Below, one piece after another: positions 17,032 to 29,700 of a stretch of 64,000 nt of DNA. Position numbers and translations under genes: made by a program. The stretch's first letter is position 1. Every line of letters starts with the position of its first letter. The stretch comes from Bacteroides sp. 519 (GTDB taxonomy: Bacteria; Bacteroidota; Bacteroidia; Bacteroidales; Bacteroidaceae): contig NZ_QVMJ01000015.1 of the NCBI RefSeq assembly GCF_010500955.1, positions 21,559 through 85,558 on the forward strand, in the 5' to 3' direction. The notes beneath the pieces were generated by a model, which saw only the letters and a list, made by a program, of their open reading frames with translations, ran no database searches and was not told where the DNA came from.

Positions 17032-18506
17032 TTCGTATCTCTGAATCCTTCCATATTTACATATCTGCGTTTCATGAAACGGTTGTATATGTTTTTAATC
17101 CATAAATGTGCTGTAAAGGTAAAGCCGATGCCTATTGCCATAAGTATCCATTGCCCGATTACTTCGCCACAAAGAGCGTTTAATGAAAAATAAAAAAGCA
17201 TTGGAACACCAAAAGCAGCCGAAGCAACCAGGCTTTGAAAACCGGTTCCCGATGCCTGTCTACCTGTAATTCCTTCGTTAAGAGGAACTGTTTTATTATT
17301 GTAAACCGCAAGCTGAAATAACATGCAGTAAACAAATCCGGTAGTAAAAAAGGTCAGTGCAGCAGCTGTTAGCAATGCTATTTTTCCCATAATCATTGCC
17401 GGGATTAATAACACAAAAGGAACCAATACCAGTATACTGTAAAAATAGTATTTGGCCCTAAGAAGGTTATAAATAGATTCTTTACGGGTCATTAGGCCAT
17501 CCAAATAGTTACCTTCGAAACCCATTATTTGGGTAAGAAGTACAGTTCCGAATGCCACAAAGCTATATACAGCAATAAAACTTCTCATAAAATTCCCGTC
17601 GTACGCTTCGGTAAAGCTGAGAATACAAGAGAACAGAACAACTACAATTGCAATGGAACGCAAAGATGATTTGCAACGTTTGTTACGAAACAACATTTTA
17701 AGTTCTAAACGGAAGTATTCACCTATTTCGCCATAGCGTTCAAGGAACTTGTATTCGGATACATTCTTTACTTTAGTGTCTTCAACCCGGTTTACTTCCG
17801 AGTAAACCAAGCCCGACATTACCCAGCGGTTAATAAACCACATACAGGCTATGGCAGCAATTACTCCAAGATGTGCCAGCAAATTACCACTGATAAATGC
17901 ACTACCCAGATGCATGCTGAATGTACTGATAGGATTACCGAGTGTAAACTCAACAACTCCTAATACTGCATAAACTGCTATTGGCAATAATATCCACCAG
18001 ATTTTTTCGCTCAAGAGTGTTCGACAAAGTAAATACCAGTAGTTATTAAACAGCATTAACAGGTAAATACCCAAACAATAGGTAAAAACTCCTGTAAACC
18101 AGTAATAACGGGTAACGGTGAAAAGAGCAAATGGTACAAATAAGAAAAGCCATAAGCAATTAAATCCACTCATTCCGGAGCGAAGCAACAGGAAATCAAG
18201 CAGCCGGTTTCTCTTAATAGGGAGCAACAAATAGGGCTTCATTTCCTGTGTAGGGGTTTTCTGAAAAGGAAATCGTATAAGAAAATCCAGAACCAGAAAA
18301 ATCATAAGTCCTTTGTTTAGTAAGTCGTAGGCTTCAATAGCACCACCATCCATTGCAAAGGCAAAGAATGTACCAAAAAATATCAAGTAGCCTAGCCAAA
18401 ATATCGCCATGAAGTATCCGAAGATCTTTCCGAACTTGTTCTTTTCATACATCGGGTGACGCTTATTGGCAAGCTTACCTTGTTTGCGTAATTCGTTAAA
18501 AAGCAT
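17028..18506 (-). CDS. DUF5687 family ABC-type membrane protein
   Basis: A 492-aa protein with about ten hydrophobic segments, matching the Bacteroidetes DUF5687 family of putative ABC exporter permeases. Its partner ATPase is next on the same strand. The final TGA comes from the GAGTAGTGAGTGATGAG repeat of element D. Substrate unknown. Confidence 0.82.
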   Translation of the reverse strand: MLFNELRKQGKLANKRHPMYEKNKFGKIFGYFMAIFWLGYLIFFGTFFAFAMDGGAIEAYDLLNKGLMIFLVLDFLIRFPFQKTPTQEMKPYLLLPIKRNRLLDFLLLRSGMSGFNCLWLFLFVPFALFTVTRYYWFTGVFTYCLGIYLLMLFNNYWYLLCRTLLSEKIWWILLPIAVYAVLGVVEFTLGNPISTFSMHLGSAFISGNLLAHLGVIAAIACMWFINRWVMSGLVYSEVNRVEDTKVKNVSEYKFLERYGEIGEYFRLELKMLFRNKRCKSSLRSIAIVVVLFSCILSFTEAYDGNFMRSFIAVYSFVAFGTVLLTQIMGFEGNYLDGLMTRKESIYNLLRAKYYFYSILVLVPFVLLIPAMIMGKIALLTAAALTFFTTGFVYCMLFQLAVYNNKTVPLNEGITGRQASGTGFQSLVASAAFGVPMLFYFSLNALCGEVIGQWILMAIGIGFTFTAHLWIKNIYNRFMKRRYVNMEGFRDTK

Positions 18507-18508
18507 GT

Positions 18509-18540
18509 TATCGAATTATGAGTTATAAATTATGAATTAT
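18509..18540. repeat. single heptad arm (TTATGAG type)
   Basis: TTATGAG/TTATAAA/TTATGAA units repeat every 7 bp between the M16 protease stop and the DUF5687 start. No second arm or core. It is placed like the full elements, directly after a stop codon. Confidence 0.5.
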
Positions 18541-21356
18541 TTCTCCGGACTAATCATAGACACTTCGAGTATATTGTTTTGTCCAAACAATTCGGAAGCA
18601 AAGTCTTTTAGATCTTTAATTGTGATACCTTTAACTACATTTTCGAAGTTTGCCGAAGTATCTACTTTTGTGTCCAGATACTCGTTGATAACTCTCAGCC
18701 AGTAACCGTTTTCTTTGAGGTTCTCGCTATAGCTTTTCAACATGTGTTCTTTCACTTTATCCAGATTAAGTTGCGATGGTCCGTTGGTGCTCAGGTCTTT
18801 AATGCCTTTGAAGATTAATTCCATTAATTTATCTTTCTTGCCTGGGTCGGTATCAAAAGCGATCTGGAATTTAAATTCCTCAGCAGGATATTTTTCGAGT
18901 GCACTACCTACATTTACACCATAAGTACCTCCTTCTTCTTCTCTTACTGTTTCGGTATATACAAGGTCGAGAATCTGATCGAGCATACTTAGTTTAACCA
19001 TGTTTTCGCTGGTATATGAACATATACCACTATACATCAGGATGATAGATGCTTTGGCGGTTTCCTGTTCTTTGATGAACTCGTTTTTATGTACTCCTGT
19101 GCGCAGTCTTATTCCGGTGTCCATAAATGTTTCTTCTCTTCCGGTTGTTGGTAAAGAAGCAATGTATTCTTCAACAAATGGTTTAATCTCTTCCAGATTA
19201 ATATTGCCTACAAAAACAAATGTAAAGTCGCCTGCATCCATATAACGGTTTTTGTATATGGATAGAATTTTGTCGTAATCAATATTATCGAGCAAATCAG
19301 GTTTCATGCGTTTAATTCTTGGATGCTTTCCATAGAATGTACCGTATATTGAATCCGAGAAAGTTGTCATTGGGTTAAGTTCCTGATTTTGCAAAGCAGC
19401 TTTTGTACGGGTAATATACGAATTGTAGGCATCCATATCCTTGCGTGGAGCAGTAAATCGAAGATAAGTTAGCTCCATCATGGTTTCAAAATCTTTGGGA
19501 GAACAGCTACCTGTAACAGTTTCTGTGCGGTTGCCAACAGCAGCGTTTACCCATGCCTTTTTACCTGCCAGCATTTTTTCTAGTTCTACCTGACTAAAGT
19601 TACCAAGTCCACCAAGACCTGCAACAGAGTTGAGAACCATAATATTATCTATTTCGGAATCCGGATACAACGAAGTACCACCAAAGCTCACTGCTTTCAT
19701 TTGAATTTCATCGGCCTTAAAGTCGGTGGGTTTAATGATAACTCTTACGCCATTCGAAAGTGTCCAGTTAATAGTACCAAAACGTGCATCGTGTATCTCG
19801 GATTCAACTTTTCCCGGAACAGGTTTCTCTGCAATTAATGGCTCATCAGATACCTTATCCTCGTAAGCAGTAAGTTCTTCGGCTTCAATATCTTTCATTA
19901 TTTTAAGCAAAGCGTCCTCTGTTGGATAAACCAGCCCTTCTTTATCAGCACCAAATATGCTGATTACTTTGTTATGGTCAGAAATCAGTGTAGGAAGTAT
20001 CTGGTTGATAACCTCTACCGGGATGTTGGGTGCCAACTGATTCATAATGTTATACTCGTTTTCTAAACCGGGTATGGGCTCGTTTTCCAAGTAGTGTTTA
20101 ATATACTCTTGTGCAAAGTAGTCGTTCTTTTTCTTTTCGCGTTCGTTATATTCCGATTCCAGGTAACGAAGATATTCTGCACGGGCACGAAGATATTCCG
20201 ATTCGGTGAATCCAAATCTGCGGGCACGTTCTATTTCACGGTATAGTGCCGAAAAGCCTTCTTCTATAGCATCTTCCTTGCAATTGACCACTCCTGTAAA
20301 AGCATCTTTTGTTTTAGCAATGAAATATTCCTGGTCTGCTGCTCCCGAATAAATAAAGGGAGGATTGGGAGCCTGCATAAACTCGTACAAACGTGTATTA
20401 AGCATGGTGGCTATTGCATATTTGGCATACGACATTACCAGATAATCAAGATTTCCCTTTTGCTCATCCGGAATAGCTTCGTGTTTATTGAAGAAATACA
20501 ACAATACGTTTGGTTGTTCTTTGTCTTTCTCGATCACAATAATCGGTTCCTGATTATCGGGTACTGGGTAGTAAACACGTTCGGCTGCATTGGGCTGTGC
20601 AGGAATATCGGCAAACATAGACTTAATTTTGTTTTCAATATCGTCTACATTAATATCACCAACAACAATTACTGCTTGTAAATCCGGGCGGTACCATTTC
20701 TCATAATAATCTCTTAATACCTGAGGTTTGAAGTTATTAACCACTTCCATGTTTCCTATTGGTAAGCAGTCGGCATATTTGGTTCCGGCATACATTTTGG
20801 GTAATGCTCTTTCCATCATACGTTCCATACCATCGCGGTAGGTGCGCCACTCTTCGGTGATAACTCCACGCTCTTTATCAATCTCAACAGGATCGAGTGT
20901 AAGATCGTTTGCCCAATCGTGAAGAATTAATAAACATGAATCGACAGCCCCTTGGCGTGAAGCAGGAACATCGGATATGCGGTATGTGGTTTCTTCTATG
21001 CTTGTTCCGGCATTCAGGTTATAACCAAAACGTACTCCTATAGTTTCGAGGTATTGCTTAAGTCTGTCGCCTGGGAAATGGGTGGTTCCGTTAAAACTCA
21101 TGTGTTCAAGGAAGTGAGCCAATCCGCGTTGGTTTTCTTCTTCAAGAATAGAACCGGCTTTCATCGCTAGATGAAAGTCAACCCTATCTTCAGGAAGGGC
21201 ATTTTTACGGATATAATAAGTTAAGCCATTGTCTAGTTTGCCAATGCGCACATTGGGATCAACCGGAATAGGAGGCATTTGTTGAGCAAAAGTGACATGG
21301 AGGTTGCTGCAAATAATAAGTGCGGCAATGAATAACTTTTTCATTAATAGATTCAT
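18537..21356 (-). CDS. M16 family zinc peptidase (pitrilysin type)
   Basis: A 939-aa secreted peptidase. The signal peptide ends near TFAQ (residue 25). The inverted zinc motif HFLEH is at 81-85, with a second M16 domain in the C-terminal half, so both lobes of the clamshell are in one chain. Expected in the periplasm, degrading peptides. A second ATG at 21344 is an equally good start. Followed by a heptad arm and the DUF5687 gene on the same strand. Confidence 0.9.
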   Translation of the reverse strand: MNLLMKKLFIAALIICSNLHVTFAQQMPPIPVDPNVRIGKLDNGLTYYIRKNALPEDRVDFHLAMKAGSILEEENQRGLAHFLEHMSFNGTTHFPGDRLKQYLETIGVRFGYNLNAGTSIEETTYRISDVPASRQGAVDSCLLILHDWANDLTLDPVEIDKERGVITEEWRTYRDGMERMMERALPKMYAGTKYADCLPIGNMEVVNNFKPQVLRDYYEKWYRPDLQAVIVVGDINVDDIENKIKSMFADIPAQPNAAERVYYPVPDNQEPIIVIEKDKEQPNVLLYFFNKHEAIPDEQKGNLDYLVMSYAKYAIATMLNTRLYEFMQAPNPPFIYSGAADQEYFIAKTKDAFTGVVNCKEDAIEEGFSALYREIERARRFGFTESEYLRARAEYLRYLESEYNEREKKKNDYFAQEYIKHYLENEPIPGLENEYNIMNQLAPNIPVEVINQILPTLISDHNKVISIFGADKEGLVYPTEDALLKIMKDIEAEELTAYEDKVSDEPLIAEKPVPGKVESEIHDARFGTINWTLSNGVRVIIKPTDFKADEIQMKAVSFGGTSLYPDSEIDNIMVLNSVAGLGGLGNFSQVELEKMLAGKKAWVNAAVGNRTETVTGSCSPKDFETMMELTYLRFTAPRKDMDAYNSYITRTKAALQNQELNPMTTFSDSIYGTFYGKHPRIKRMKPDLLDNIDYDKILSIYKNRYMDAGDFTFVFVGNINLEEIKPFVEEYIASLPTTGREETFMDTGIRLRTGVHKNEFIKEQETAKASIILMYSGICSYTSENMVKLSMLDQILDLVYTETVREEEGGTYGVNVGSALEKYPAEEFKFQIAFDTDPGKKDKLMELIFKGIKDLSTNGPSQLNLDKVKEHMLKSYSENLKENGYWLRVINEYLDTKVDTSANFENVVKGITIKDLKDFASELFGQNNILEVSMISPEK

Positions 21357-21403
21357 ATTTTATGAGGTTTAATTTCTTTTGTAGATAAGTCGTTGTAATA
21401 AAC

Positions 21404-21432
21404 AAAAAAATCACAGATGTCTGTGATTTTTT
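21404..21432 (-). terminator. kdsA terminator
   Basis: The perfect hairpin AAAATCACAGACATCTGTGATTTT, read on the minus strand, is followed by a T run just after the kdsA stop. Confidence 0.85.
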
Positions 21433-21438
21433 AAATTT

Positions 21439-22245
21439 TCAATTAATAGCTTCTCGTATTCGGACTAGTTTGGTAAGCAATCCTTCCAGTAAATCAAGCT
21501 TCAGCATATTGGCACCATCGCTTTTGGCAATCGTTGGATCTTCATGGGTTTCGATAAACAATCCGTCGACTCCTACAGCAACACCAGCTTTGGCAACAGT
21601 TTCAATAAGTTGAGGCATGCCGCCTGTAACCCCACTGGTTTGGTTGGGTTGTTGCAGAGAATGGGTAACATCCAGAATCACCGGATAACCAAATGTTTGC
21701 ATTTCGGGAATTCCTCTGTAATCTACTACCAAATCTGTATATCCGAAAGTTGTACCGCGTTCGGTTACCATAACATTCGGGTTTCCGGCTTCAACAACTT
21801 TATCTACTGCAAACTGCATAGCCATTGGCGACAAGAACTGTCCTTTTTTGATATTCACTATCTTACCTGTTTGGGCAGCAGCAACCAGAATATCGGTTTG
21901 CCTGCACAGGAATGCGGGTATTTGTAACACATCTACATATTCGGCAGCCATTGCAGCTTCTTGTGCGTTGTGTATATCTGTAACGGTAGGCACCCCGAAA
22001 GTATCATGTACCTTCTTTAGTATTTTCAACGCCTTCTCGTCTCCTATTCCGGTAAACGAATCCAAGCGAGAGCGGTTCGCTTTACGATAAGAACCTTTAA
22101 ATACATAAGGTATCCGTAGCTTATCGGTTATAGTCACAATTCGTTCGGCTATACGCATAGCCATATCTTCGCCTTCAATAACACACGGGCCGGCTAACAG
22201 AAAGAAGTTACCAGAGTTGCTGTGCTTTAAATCTTTTATATTCAT
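21439..22245 (-). CDS. kdsA: 3-deoxy-8-phosphooctulonate synthase
   Basis: A 268-aa KDO-8-phosphate synthase that condenses arabinose 5-phosphate with PEP for lipopolysaccharide core synthesis. Characteristic segments are GPCVIEGE, FKGSYRKANRSR, DIHNAQEA and VLQIPAFLCRQTD. Heptad element E sits directly upstream of its start, and dagK lies beyond that on the same strand. Confidence 0.95.
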   Translation of the reverse strand: MNIKDLKHSNSGNFFLLAGPCVIEGEDMAMRIAERIVTITDKLRIPYVFKGSYRKANRSRLDSFTGIGDEKALKILKKVHDTFGVPTVTDIHNAQEAAMAAEYVDVLQIPAFLCRQTDILVAAAQTGKIVNIKKGQFLSPMAMQFAVDKVVEAGNPNVMVTERGTTFGYTDLVVDYRGIPEMQTFGYPVILDVTHSLQQPNQTSGVTGGMPQLIETVAKAGVAVGVDGLFIETHEDPTIAKSDGANMLKLDLLEGLLTKLVRIREAIN

Positions 22246-22249
22246 AATT

Positions 22250-22325
22250 TTAGTAGTTAGTAGTTAGTAGTTAGTAGCTAGTAGTGTATCGCAGGGTTCT
22301 ACTAGCTACTAACTACTAGCTACTA
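22250..22325. repeat. heptad-arm palindromic element E (core minus, degenerate)
   Basis: TAGTAGTTAGTAGTTAGTAGC heptads on the left and CTACTAACTACTAGC on the right enclose a shortened core. On the minus strand the core reads AACCCTGCGATAC (about 22286-22298). It supplies the TAG stop of the lipid kinase gene and ends 4 bp before the kdsA ATG. Confidence 0.85.
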
Positions 22326-23249
22326 ATTTGGTATTATCAATGTTATTATTTCTTGTTTAATCCCAATTTCTATAGGGAATTGTTTAGGCAATAATCTGCC
22401 ATCCAAATCAATGGATGCATTGCGTGCATAAAGAACCTTCACTTTCTTTGTGCGGTAAGGTGTTACTACCTTATGATTGAGTATTCTGCGACGAATAAGC
22501 ATAATGGCACCTGTAAATATCTGAAACAGTTGAGGGCGGTGAACAATAGATACATCCAACCATCCATTGTATGGCACTGCGCTGGGAGTTTGCCCATAAC
22601 CGGAAGCACTACCCACACAAACAGTCATCATGCGGCCGCGTATGGTTTCGCCGTTAATCTGTAAGTGCATACGATATAGTTTCCTTTCAAAAAACATGAG
22701 GAAGAAAGCAGTTGCATAAGATAGCAATTTTACTCCCCAGAAACGTTTCGTTTGGTCGGTAATCTTCACTATGCGGGCACCAAGACCAATGTTTATGGCA
22801 TTCAGGAAGAAACGCCGCTGATGATTCTTACCGTCATAGTACCGGCAAAAACCAACATCAATCTTTCTTCTGCGGTTATTGATTATCCAGTTTACAGCTT
22901 CTTTATATTCAAGGTCGAGGTCCCAATATTTGGCAAAATCATTTCCTATACCATTGGGTATAATGCCAATGGCAATGTCTTCTTTGTTTTCAGCATCCGA
23001 ATGCATAATTCCATTAATAGCGTCATTCAGTGCTCCATCTCCACCTACCACAACAATAATGCGGTAGCCATTATTCGCTAAGATTCCGGCTAATCTTTCA
23101 ACAGAGCCAAAACCTTCGGATTGCACATAGTCGTAAGATACATCCTTACTGTCCATGTATTCCTTAATTTCCTGCCACCGTTTGTGCGCCTTTCGCGTTC
23201 CGGCTTTGGGATTGTAAATTACACCCCATTTTCCAGGGTCTACACTCAT
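22323..23249 (-). CDS. diacylglycerol kinase family (DagK/YegS) lipid kinase
   Basis: A 308-aa cytosolic lipid kinase. It has a DAGK catalytic domain with the nucleotide motif GGDGALNDAINGI and the loop GIIPNGIGNDFAKY. The C-terminal beta domain (YARNASIDLDGRLLPKQFPIEI) is usual for YegS-type proteins. It phosphorylates diacylglycerol or a related lipid. Lies between miaA and kdsA, with a palindromic element on each side. Confidence 0.88.
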   Translation of the reverse strand: MSVDPGKWGVIYNPKAGTRKAHKRWQEIKEYMDSKDVSYDYVQSEGFGSVERLAGILANNGYRIIVVVGGDGALNDAINGIMHSDAENKEDIAIGIIPNGIGNDFAKYWDLDLEYKEAVNWIINNRRRKIDVGFCRYYDGKNHQRRFFLNAINIGLGARIVKITDQTKRFWGVKLLSYATAFFLMFFERKLYRMHLQINGETIRGRMMTVCVGSASGYGQTPSAVPYNGWLDVSIVHRPQLFQIFTGAIMLIRRRILNHKVVTPYRTKKVKVLYARNASIDLDGRLLPKQFPIEIGIKQEIITLIIPN

Positions 23250-23262
23250 AACATATTATGTT

Positions 23263-24260
<998 letters not shown>

Positions 24261-24264
24261 ATAA

Positions 24265-25314
24265 CTATTTTATTGTTACCATGGTTGCTCCGAAACCATA
24301 TTCCTGAAACGAAGCATCCTGATGTTTGTAATTTTTATATTTCCTTTTCAGTTCATCAAGCAAAGCTTTGCGCAAAATACCATCGCCTTTGCCATGAATA
24401 AAAACAATTCGTTGTTCGCGTTTATCCTTATACTGTTCAAGCACTTCGCGGAATTTATCAAGTTGATAATTCAGTATTTCACTGTTATTCATTCCGGTTG
24501 TATCATCCAGCAGGCTATCAATATGCAAATCAAATTCAATAATATTGTTTCCCTTTTCCTTTTTAGTTATGGGCTGGCTCTTAGGTTTACTGCTAACTGT
24601 CTTTTTATGAAGAAGTGCATTCTGTAAATCTTCGGCCGATACATATACTTGCTTTGCTACAACATCGTTAGAAACAATTGTATATAACAAAACTGGTTCT
24701 TCGAAGAAATCAGACTCCTGAAAAGTATGTAGCTTGTAAAACTTAACCGTATCAATACGTAACTCAACATCAACCGAAGGCTTTTTGGTAAAAGTGCGCT
24801 CGGCCTTGAAGGGTACAAGCTGAATGGCAACCCGTTCGAGTTCGTTTAATATGCTCTTATCAAAATCCTCCAGAAACAGCTTGGTGTTTGGTTCAACCAA
24901 TCCGTGCGAACGTACATTCCATGCTTTTCCTTCGGCATTCATGTATGTATAATAAAGGTAATAATTGCTATCGTTTACAAGATATGCCTCGAATGGAGTG
25001 GTGCTGATGGCTTTTACATCTTCGGGCACAAAAGCCAGATAAATATTTAGTATGTCGCCACCTCTTGTTTCGGCAGGGCGTGATGTTATTTCCGGTTTCG
25101 ATGGTTTAGCAGGCTCCTCTGTTTTTTGAGGTGCTGGAGGTGTTTTACGTTTCATGTTGTAATCATCGGTTTCAATCACTACACATTCTCTCATTAGCAT
25201 AGGGATGTCAAAACCATCTTCATTCTCAACTAGAACAACGTCTTTTCCTTGAAACCCTCTTACTATGCCGCCTCCTATTTCATTGAGGAAACGTACTTTA
25301 TCTCCTATTTTCAT
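24265..25314 (-). CDS. DUF2027 and Smr domain protein
   Basis: A 349-aa protein. The N-terminus ([21 protein letters not shown]) resembles an SH3-like or KOW-like start. A DUF2027 region follows, with a C-terminal Smr domain ([10 protein letters not shown] then [17 protein letters not shown]). Smr domains are nucleases related to the MutS2 C-terminus. Bacteroidetes members of this architecture are annotated Smr/MutS or DUF2027 proteins. The start at 25314 is preferred because a -7 box sits 24 bp upstream. The longer frame to 25404 would run through it. Confidence 0.85.
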   Translation of the reverse strand: MKIGDKVRFLNEIGGGIVRGFQGKDVVLVENEDGFDIPMLMRECVVIETDDYNMKRKTPPAPQKTEEPAKPSKPEITSRPAETRGGDILNIYLAFVPEDVKAISTTPFEAYLVNDSNYYLYYTYMNAEGKAWNVRSHGLVEPNTKLFLEDFDKSILNELERVAIQLVPFKAERTFTKKPSVDVELRIDTVKFYKLHTFQESDFFEEPVLLYTIVSNDVVAKQVYVSAEDLQNALLHKKTVSSKPKSQPITKKEKGNNIIEFDLHIDSLLDDTTGMNNSEILNYQLDKFREVLEQYKDKREQRIVFIHGKGDGILRKALLDELKRKYKNYKHQDASFQEYGFGATMVTIK

Positions 25315-25337
25315 AATCCATTTAAATAAAACTTTGC

Positions 25338-25345
25338 CAAAGTTA
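25338..25345 (-). promoter_or_regulatory. -7 box of the Smr-miaA transcript
   Basis: The minus strand reads TAACTTTG, matching TAnnTTTG, and gives a leader of about 15-20 nt to the ATG at 25314. Confidence 0.55.
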
Positions 25346-25543
25346 CTGAAAAACTTCCTTTTATCTATCTTTACGAACGAAAACATAATTTTGAATAGCT
25401 TCATTGCCGCATCAATTAAAAGATAATCCTAAAACAAGCGATTGGTTACAGGGATATGGTTATCAGATGTGAAACAGCTTTTATCTGAACCTTTTCCTTG
25501 TTATTAGGTTTTTTTATGTAGGTTTGTATTAAGAATCAACATA

Positions 25544-26347
25544 ATGGAACAAAACTTATTTATCCCCTTTATATTAACACTGTTTGCCGGGCTAGCAACC
25601 GGAATAGGCAGTTTGATTGCTTTCTTTGCCAAAAGCACCAATAAGAAATTCCTTTCATTCTCTTTAGGCCTTTCGGCAGGAGTAATGATATATGTATCGT
25701 TTGTAGAGCTGTTTGCCCAATCGCAGGATATGTTGAAGGAAGAACTAGGAATAACCTCTGGTATGCTGGTAACGGTAATTTGCTTTTTTGGTGGTATGCT
25801 ACTTATTGGCGCTATTGATAAACTTGTACCCTCTTTCGAAAACCCACACGAAGTACGATCGGTAGAAAGTATGGAAGAAACCCCTCCCCGTAATTCTAAG
25901 TTAATGAAGATGGGCGTAATGACTGCGCTTGCCATTGCCATTCATAACTTCCCCGAAGGTATTGCTACTTTTACCTCTGCGGTAGAAGACCCAACACTTG
26001 GTATTGCCATTGCTACTGCCATTGCTATACACAATATCCCCGAGGGTATAGCAGTAGCTGTACCTATTTATCATGCAACAGGCAATAAAAAGAAAGCATT
26101 CTGGTTATCTCTGTTCTCGGGCTTGGCCGAACCATTAGGAGCATTACTGGCTTATTTGATATTAATGCCATTTATGACACCCATCTTACTGGGATGTATA
26201 TTGGCAGCAGTTGCCGGTATCATGGTTTTTATTTCGTTGGACGAGTTGTTACCTGCTGCCCGCGAATATGGCGAACACCATGTATCTATCTACGGACTAA
26301 TGACAGGAATGGCCATCATGGCATTTAGTCTTATTATACTGGTTTAG
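25544..26347 (+). CDS. zupT: ZIP family zinc transporter
   Basis: A 267-aa inner-membrane metal importer of the ZIP family, closest in layout to ZupT. The two metal-binding helices are [12 protein letters not shown] and [14 protein letters not shown]. About eight hydrophobic segments with a charged central loop ([15 protein letters not shown]). It likely takes up zinc and perhaps other divalent metals. Confidence 0.93.
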   Translation: MEQNLFIPFILTLFAGLATGIGSLIAFFAKSTNKKFLSFSLGLSAGVMIYVSFVELFAQSQDMLKEELGITSGMLVTVICFFGGMLLIGAIDKLVPSFENPHEVRSVESMEETPPRNSKLMKMGVMTALAIAIHNFPEGIATFTSAVEDPTLGIAIATAIAIHNIPEGIAVAVPIYHATGNKKKAFWLSLFSGLAEPLGALLAYLILMPFMTPILLGCILAAVAGIMVFISLDELLPAAREYGEHHVSIYGLMTGMAIMAFSLIILV

Positions 26348-26799
26348 GGCAGGATGCCTCACTTTTAGTCCTTTCATTCCTCGATGCCGGTTCTAAATTT
26401 GTGGCAAGTAAAGGTAACCCGTGCAATTGTGGATAATACCACTGTGATGGGTGGAAAGCTGCTTATCAGGGCAGAGCTGTTAAGTTCTGATTTAACTATT
26501 CTTTTTTAACCGCAGAGTACGCAGAGTTTCGCAGAGTTTAAGATTCAGCATAGAAATTAAAAACTCCGCGTTAATCCGCGAAACTCTGCGGTTAAATATA
26601 AGAGCTTAAACTGTTAATTACTAATTACTTACCCTGTTTTATTTGTCCCTTTTGTCCGAATGTTGTCCAAGCAACCTATTTGATTATCAGATTGTTACAA
26701 AACCCATAAACCTGTCTCGTCGGGATTTGTCCGGGCAATTTTTCACTCTTTAGCTACTGTAATTCCTATTTTCGCAGTTAAATAGAAATTACTATAAAG
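26348..26799. other. intergenic region with a CGCAGAG hairpin
   Basis: About 450 bp without a gene. The first 150 bp shows no recognisable feature. A palindrome with CGCAGAG-type units is at 26506-26597. A possible -7 box (TATTTTCG) lies near 26773, just before the DUF2723 gene. Confidence 0.6.
26506..26597. repeat. CGCAGAG-arm palindrome M
   Basis: The left arm TTAACCGCAGAGTACGCAG... (26506-26540) and the right arm ending AAACTCTGCGGTTAAA (26559-26597) are complementary, with an 18-nt loop. Units CGCAGAGTA and CGCAGAGTTT recur every 9-10 bp. A close relative lies at 41702-41795, and a lone arm lies near 54324. Confidence 0.85.
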
Positions 26800-29700
26800 A
26801 TGAAAAGTTTAGCCTACAAGCACATCAATAACCTAACAGGTTTTCTTGTATTTTGCATTTCTGCCACAGTATATTGCCTAACCGTTGAACCCACTGCCAG
26901 TTTTTGGGATTGTGGTGAATTTATCATCTCCGGTTATAAACTCGAAGTTGGTCATGCACCCGGTGCACCCTTCTTTATGCTAACCGCAAATGTATTCACC
27001 CAATTCACCAACGATCCGGCATTGGTAGCACGAATGGTTAATTATATGTCGGCCATTATGAGTGCGGCAACAATCTGGCTATTGTATCTTTCCATAACCC
27101 ATCTAACCCGAAAACTAATATGCAGCAATCAACTACCCGATAAAACAGCAACCATACTTACCATTGTAGCATCGGGCGTAGTAGGAGCGTTGGCGTATAC
27201 TTTCAGCGATACCTTTTGGTTCAGTGCTGTCGAAGGCGAGGTGTATGCCTATTCATCTCTGTTTACCGCATTGGTATTCTGGCTTATCCTGAAATGGGAA
27301 GATGAACCCGATCCGGCATACTCCGACCGTTGGATTGTTTTGATTGCTTATCTTATCGGCCTGAGTATTGGTGTTCATCTATTGAATCTGTTGTGTTTAC
27401 CAGCCATTGTACTTGTGTATTATTATAAAAAACATCCGAATAGCACACTCAAAGGTACTTTGTCAGCACTTATTGTATCGGGAGTATTGATAGCAGTAAT
27501 ACTTTATGGAATTGTTCCCGGCGTTCTTAAAGTTGGTGGCTGGTTCGAATTGCTGTTTGTCAATAGGTTTGGCATGCCCTTCCACACTGGCCTTACTGTG
27601 TTTTTGGTGTTGTTTGCTGGTATGCTTATCTGGGGTATTTACAAATCACGAAACCGTAGAGTTATCAGTACAGGGTTGCTCTGTCTTGCTGTGTTTATGA
27701 TAGGATATTCATCGTATGCGCTGATAATGATACGTTCAACAGCCAATACGCCTATGGATCAAAACTCTCCCGAAGACATATTTACACTCGACTGGTTTTT
27801 AGGACGCAAACAATACGGTGATCGTCCACTGCTCTATGGCCCGTCTTTTCTGTCGGAACCTGCCATTAAAGAGGTTAACGGTATATGGATGTACGATTAT
27901 AAAGAGGGTGATCCTATTTACAGGAAAAAAGCAAAAGACAGCGAAGATGAAAAAGACAGCTATGTAATAATCGGAAATCATCCGGAAAGAGTATATACCC
28001 ACAACATGCTGTTTCCACGTATGTATAAAGAAGAATTTGCCGATGTATACCGCAGCTGGGTAGATGTATCTGATGTGCCTACACAATGGGAGAATTTTAA
28101 ATTCTTCCTGACTTACCAACTAAACTTTATGTACTGGCGCTATTTTATGTGGAACTTTGTCGGTCGCCAGAATGATATTCAAGGCAATGGAGAAATAGAA
28201 CACGGAAACTGGATTACCGGAATACCCTTTATCGACAATCTATTGATTGGCAACCAGGAACTGATGCCAACCGAACTGAAAGAAAACAAAGGCCGGAACG
28301 TGTACTACGGACTTCCATTGCTGTTGGGTATTATCGGGCTATTGTGGCAAACAAAACGTGGACAAACCGGTCAGCACTCATTCTTTATTGTGTTTATGTT
28401 GTTCTTTATGACGGGTATAGCCATAATTATGTACCTCAATCAAACCCCGATGCAGGTGCGCGAACGCGATTATGCGTATGCCGGTTCTTTCTATGCGTAT
28501 GCCATCTGGATAGGGATGGGAGTGGCCGGAATTATTCAACTACTAAAAGCAAGAATGAAAGAATTACCTGCAACTATTATTGCTTCTGTACTCTGCTTGC
28601 TGATACCTATTCAGATGGCCAGCCAAACATGGGACGATCACGACCGCTCAGGAAGATACTCCTGCCGGGATATCGGTCAAAACTATCTCATGTCGGCCGA
28701 AGAAGGAAATTATCCGGTGATATGGACAATGGGCGATAACGACAGCTTTCCTCTGTGGTATAATCAGGAGGTAGAAGGTTTCCGCACAGATGCACGTCCC
28801 TGCAATGTGGCTTATCTGTATTCCGATTGGTACATAGATGCAATGAAACGGGATCAATACAACTCGCCCGGTCTTCCCATTCCCTGGGAGCATAAGGAAT
28901 ACATGTTTGTTGATTCGGAAATTGTTTCCGTAAAACCAGAATTAAAGAAGTTTATCGACCGTATTTACGAAACCAATCCCGAAGATGCCAGAAAAGAATT
29001 TGGCGACAATCCTTACGAAGCACAAAATATTCTGCGTTACTGGGTACGTTCCGAAGACAAACAAATGAGAGTTATACCAACCGACAGCCTTGTTATTAAG
29101 CTTGACAAAGAAGCCATCCGCAGGTCGGGAATGAAAATACCCGAGGCATTGAATGGCGAAATACCAGATTATATGCACCTTTCGTTAAAAGGAAGAAACT
29201 ATGTAACCCGTTCAGAGTTAATGATGCTTGAAACAGTAATCGGTTGCAATTGGGAACGTCCGGTATATCTGGCAACCTCTGTAGGATCAGATGGCAGGTT
29301 CTGCTTCGAGAATAACTTCTGCCGGGAAGGTCTGCTCTATCGGGTAACCCCTTTCGACACCCAAGCGTTAGATTCGAGGATAGACACAGAAAGAACCTAC
29401 GATTGCCTTATGAATAAATTCAAGTGGGGTGGGATAGAGGATCCCAATGTCTATATGGACGAAACCGCACTACGCATGTATCATGCCGGGCGAGCGACTT
29501 TCGTTACCCTTGCCGAGGCCTTGATACGAGAAGGAAAACACGATAAAGCTTTAAATGTTTTAAACCATTGCCGCAAAGTAATTCCACACGAAAGTCTGCC
29601 TTATGATTACAAGAACAGTGCTATCCAAATGGCCGAGCAGTACTACAACCTTGGTGAAAAAGAAACAGCAGATGAAATAATGAATATACTAGCCCATAAA

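Noticed and set aside
25315..25404. Longer Smr/DUF2027 protein from 25404
   Set aside because: The extra 30 residues cover the promoter-like TAACTTTG and do not resemble the family.
26348..26505. Remnant gene after the ZIP transporter
   Set aside because: A short open stretch can be read, but nothing recognisable or long enough to support a call.
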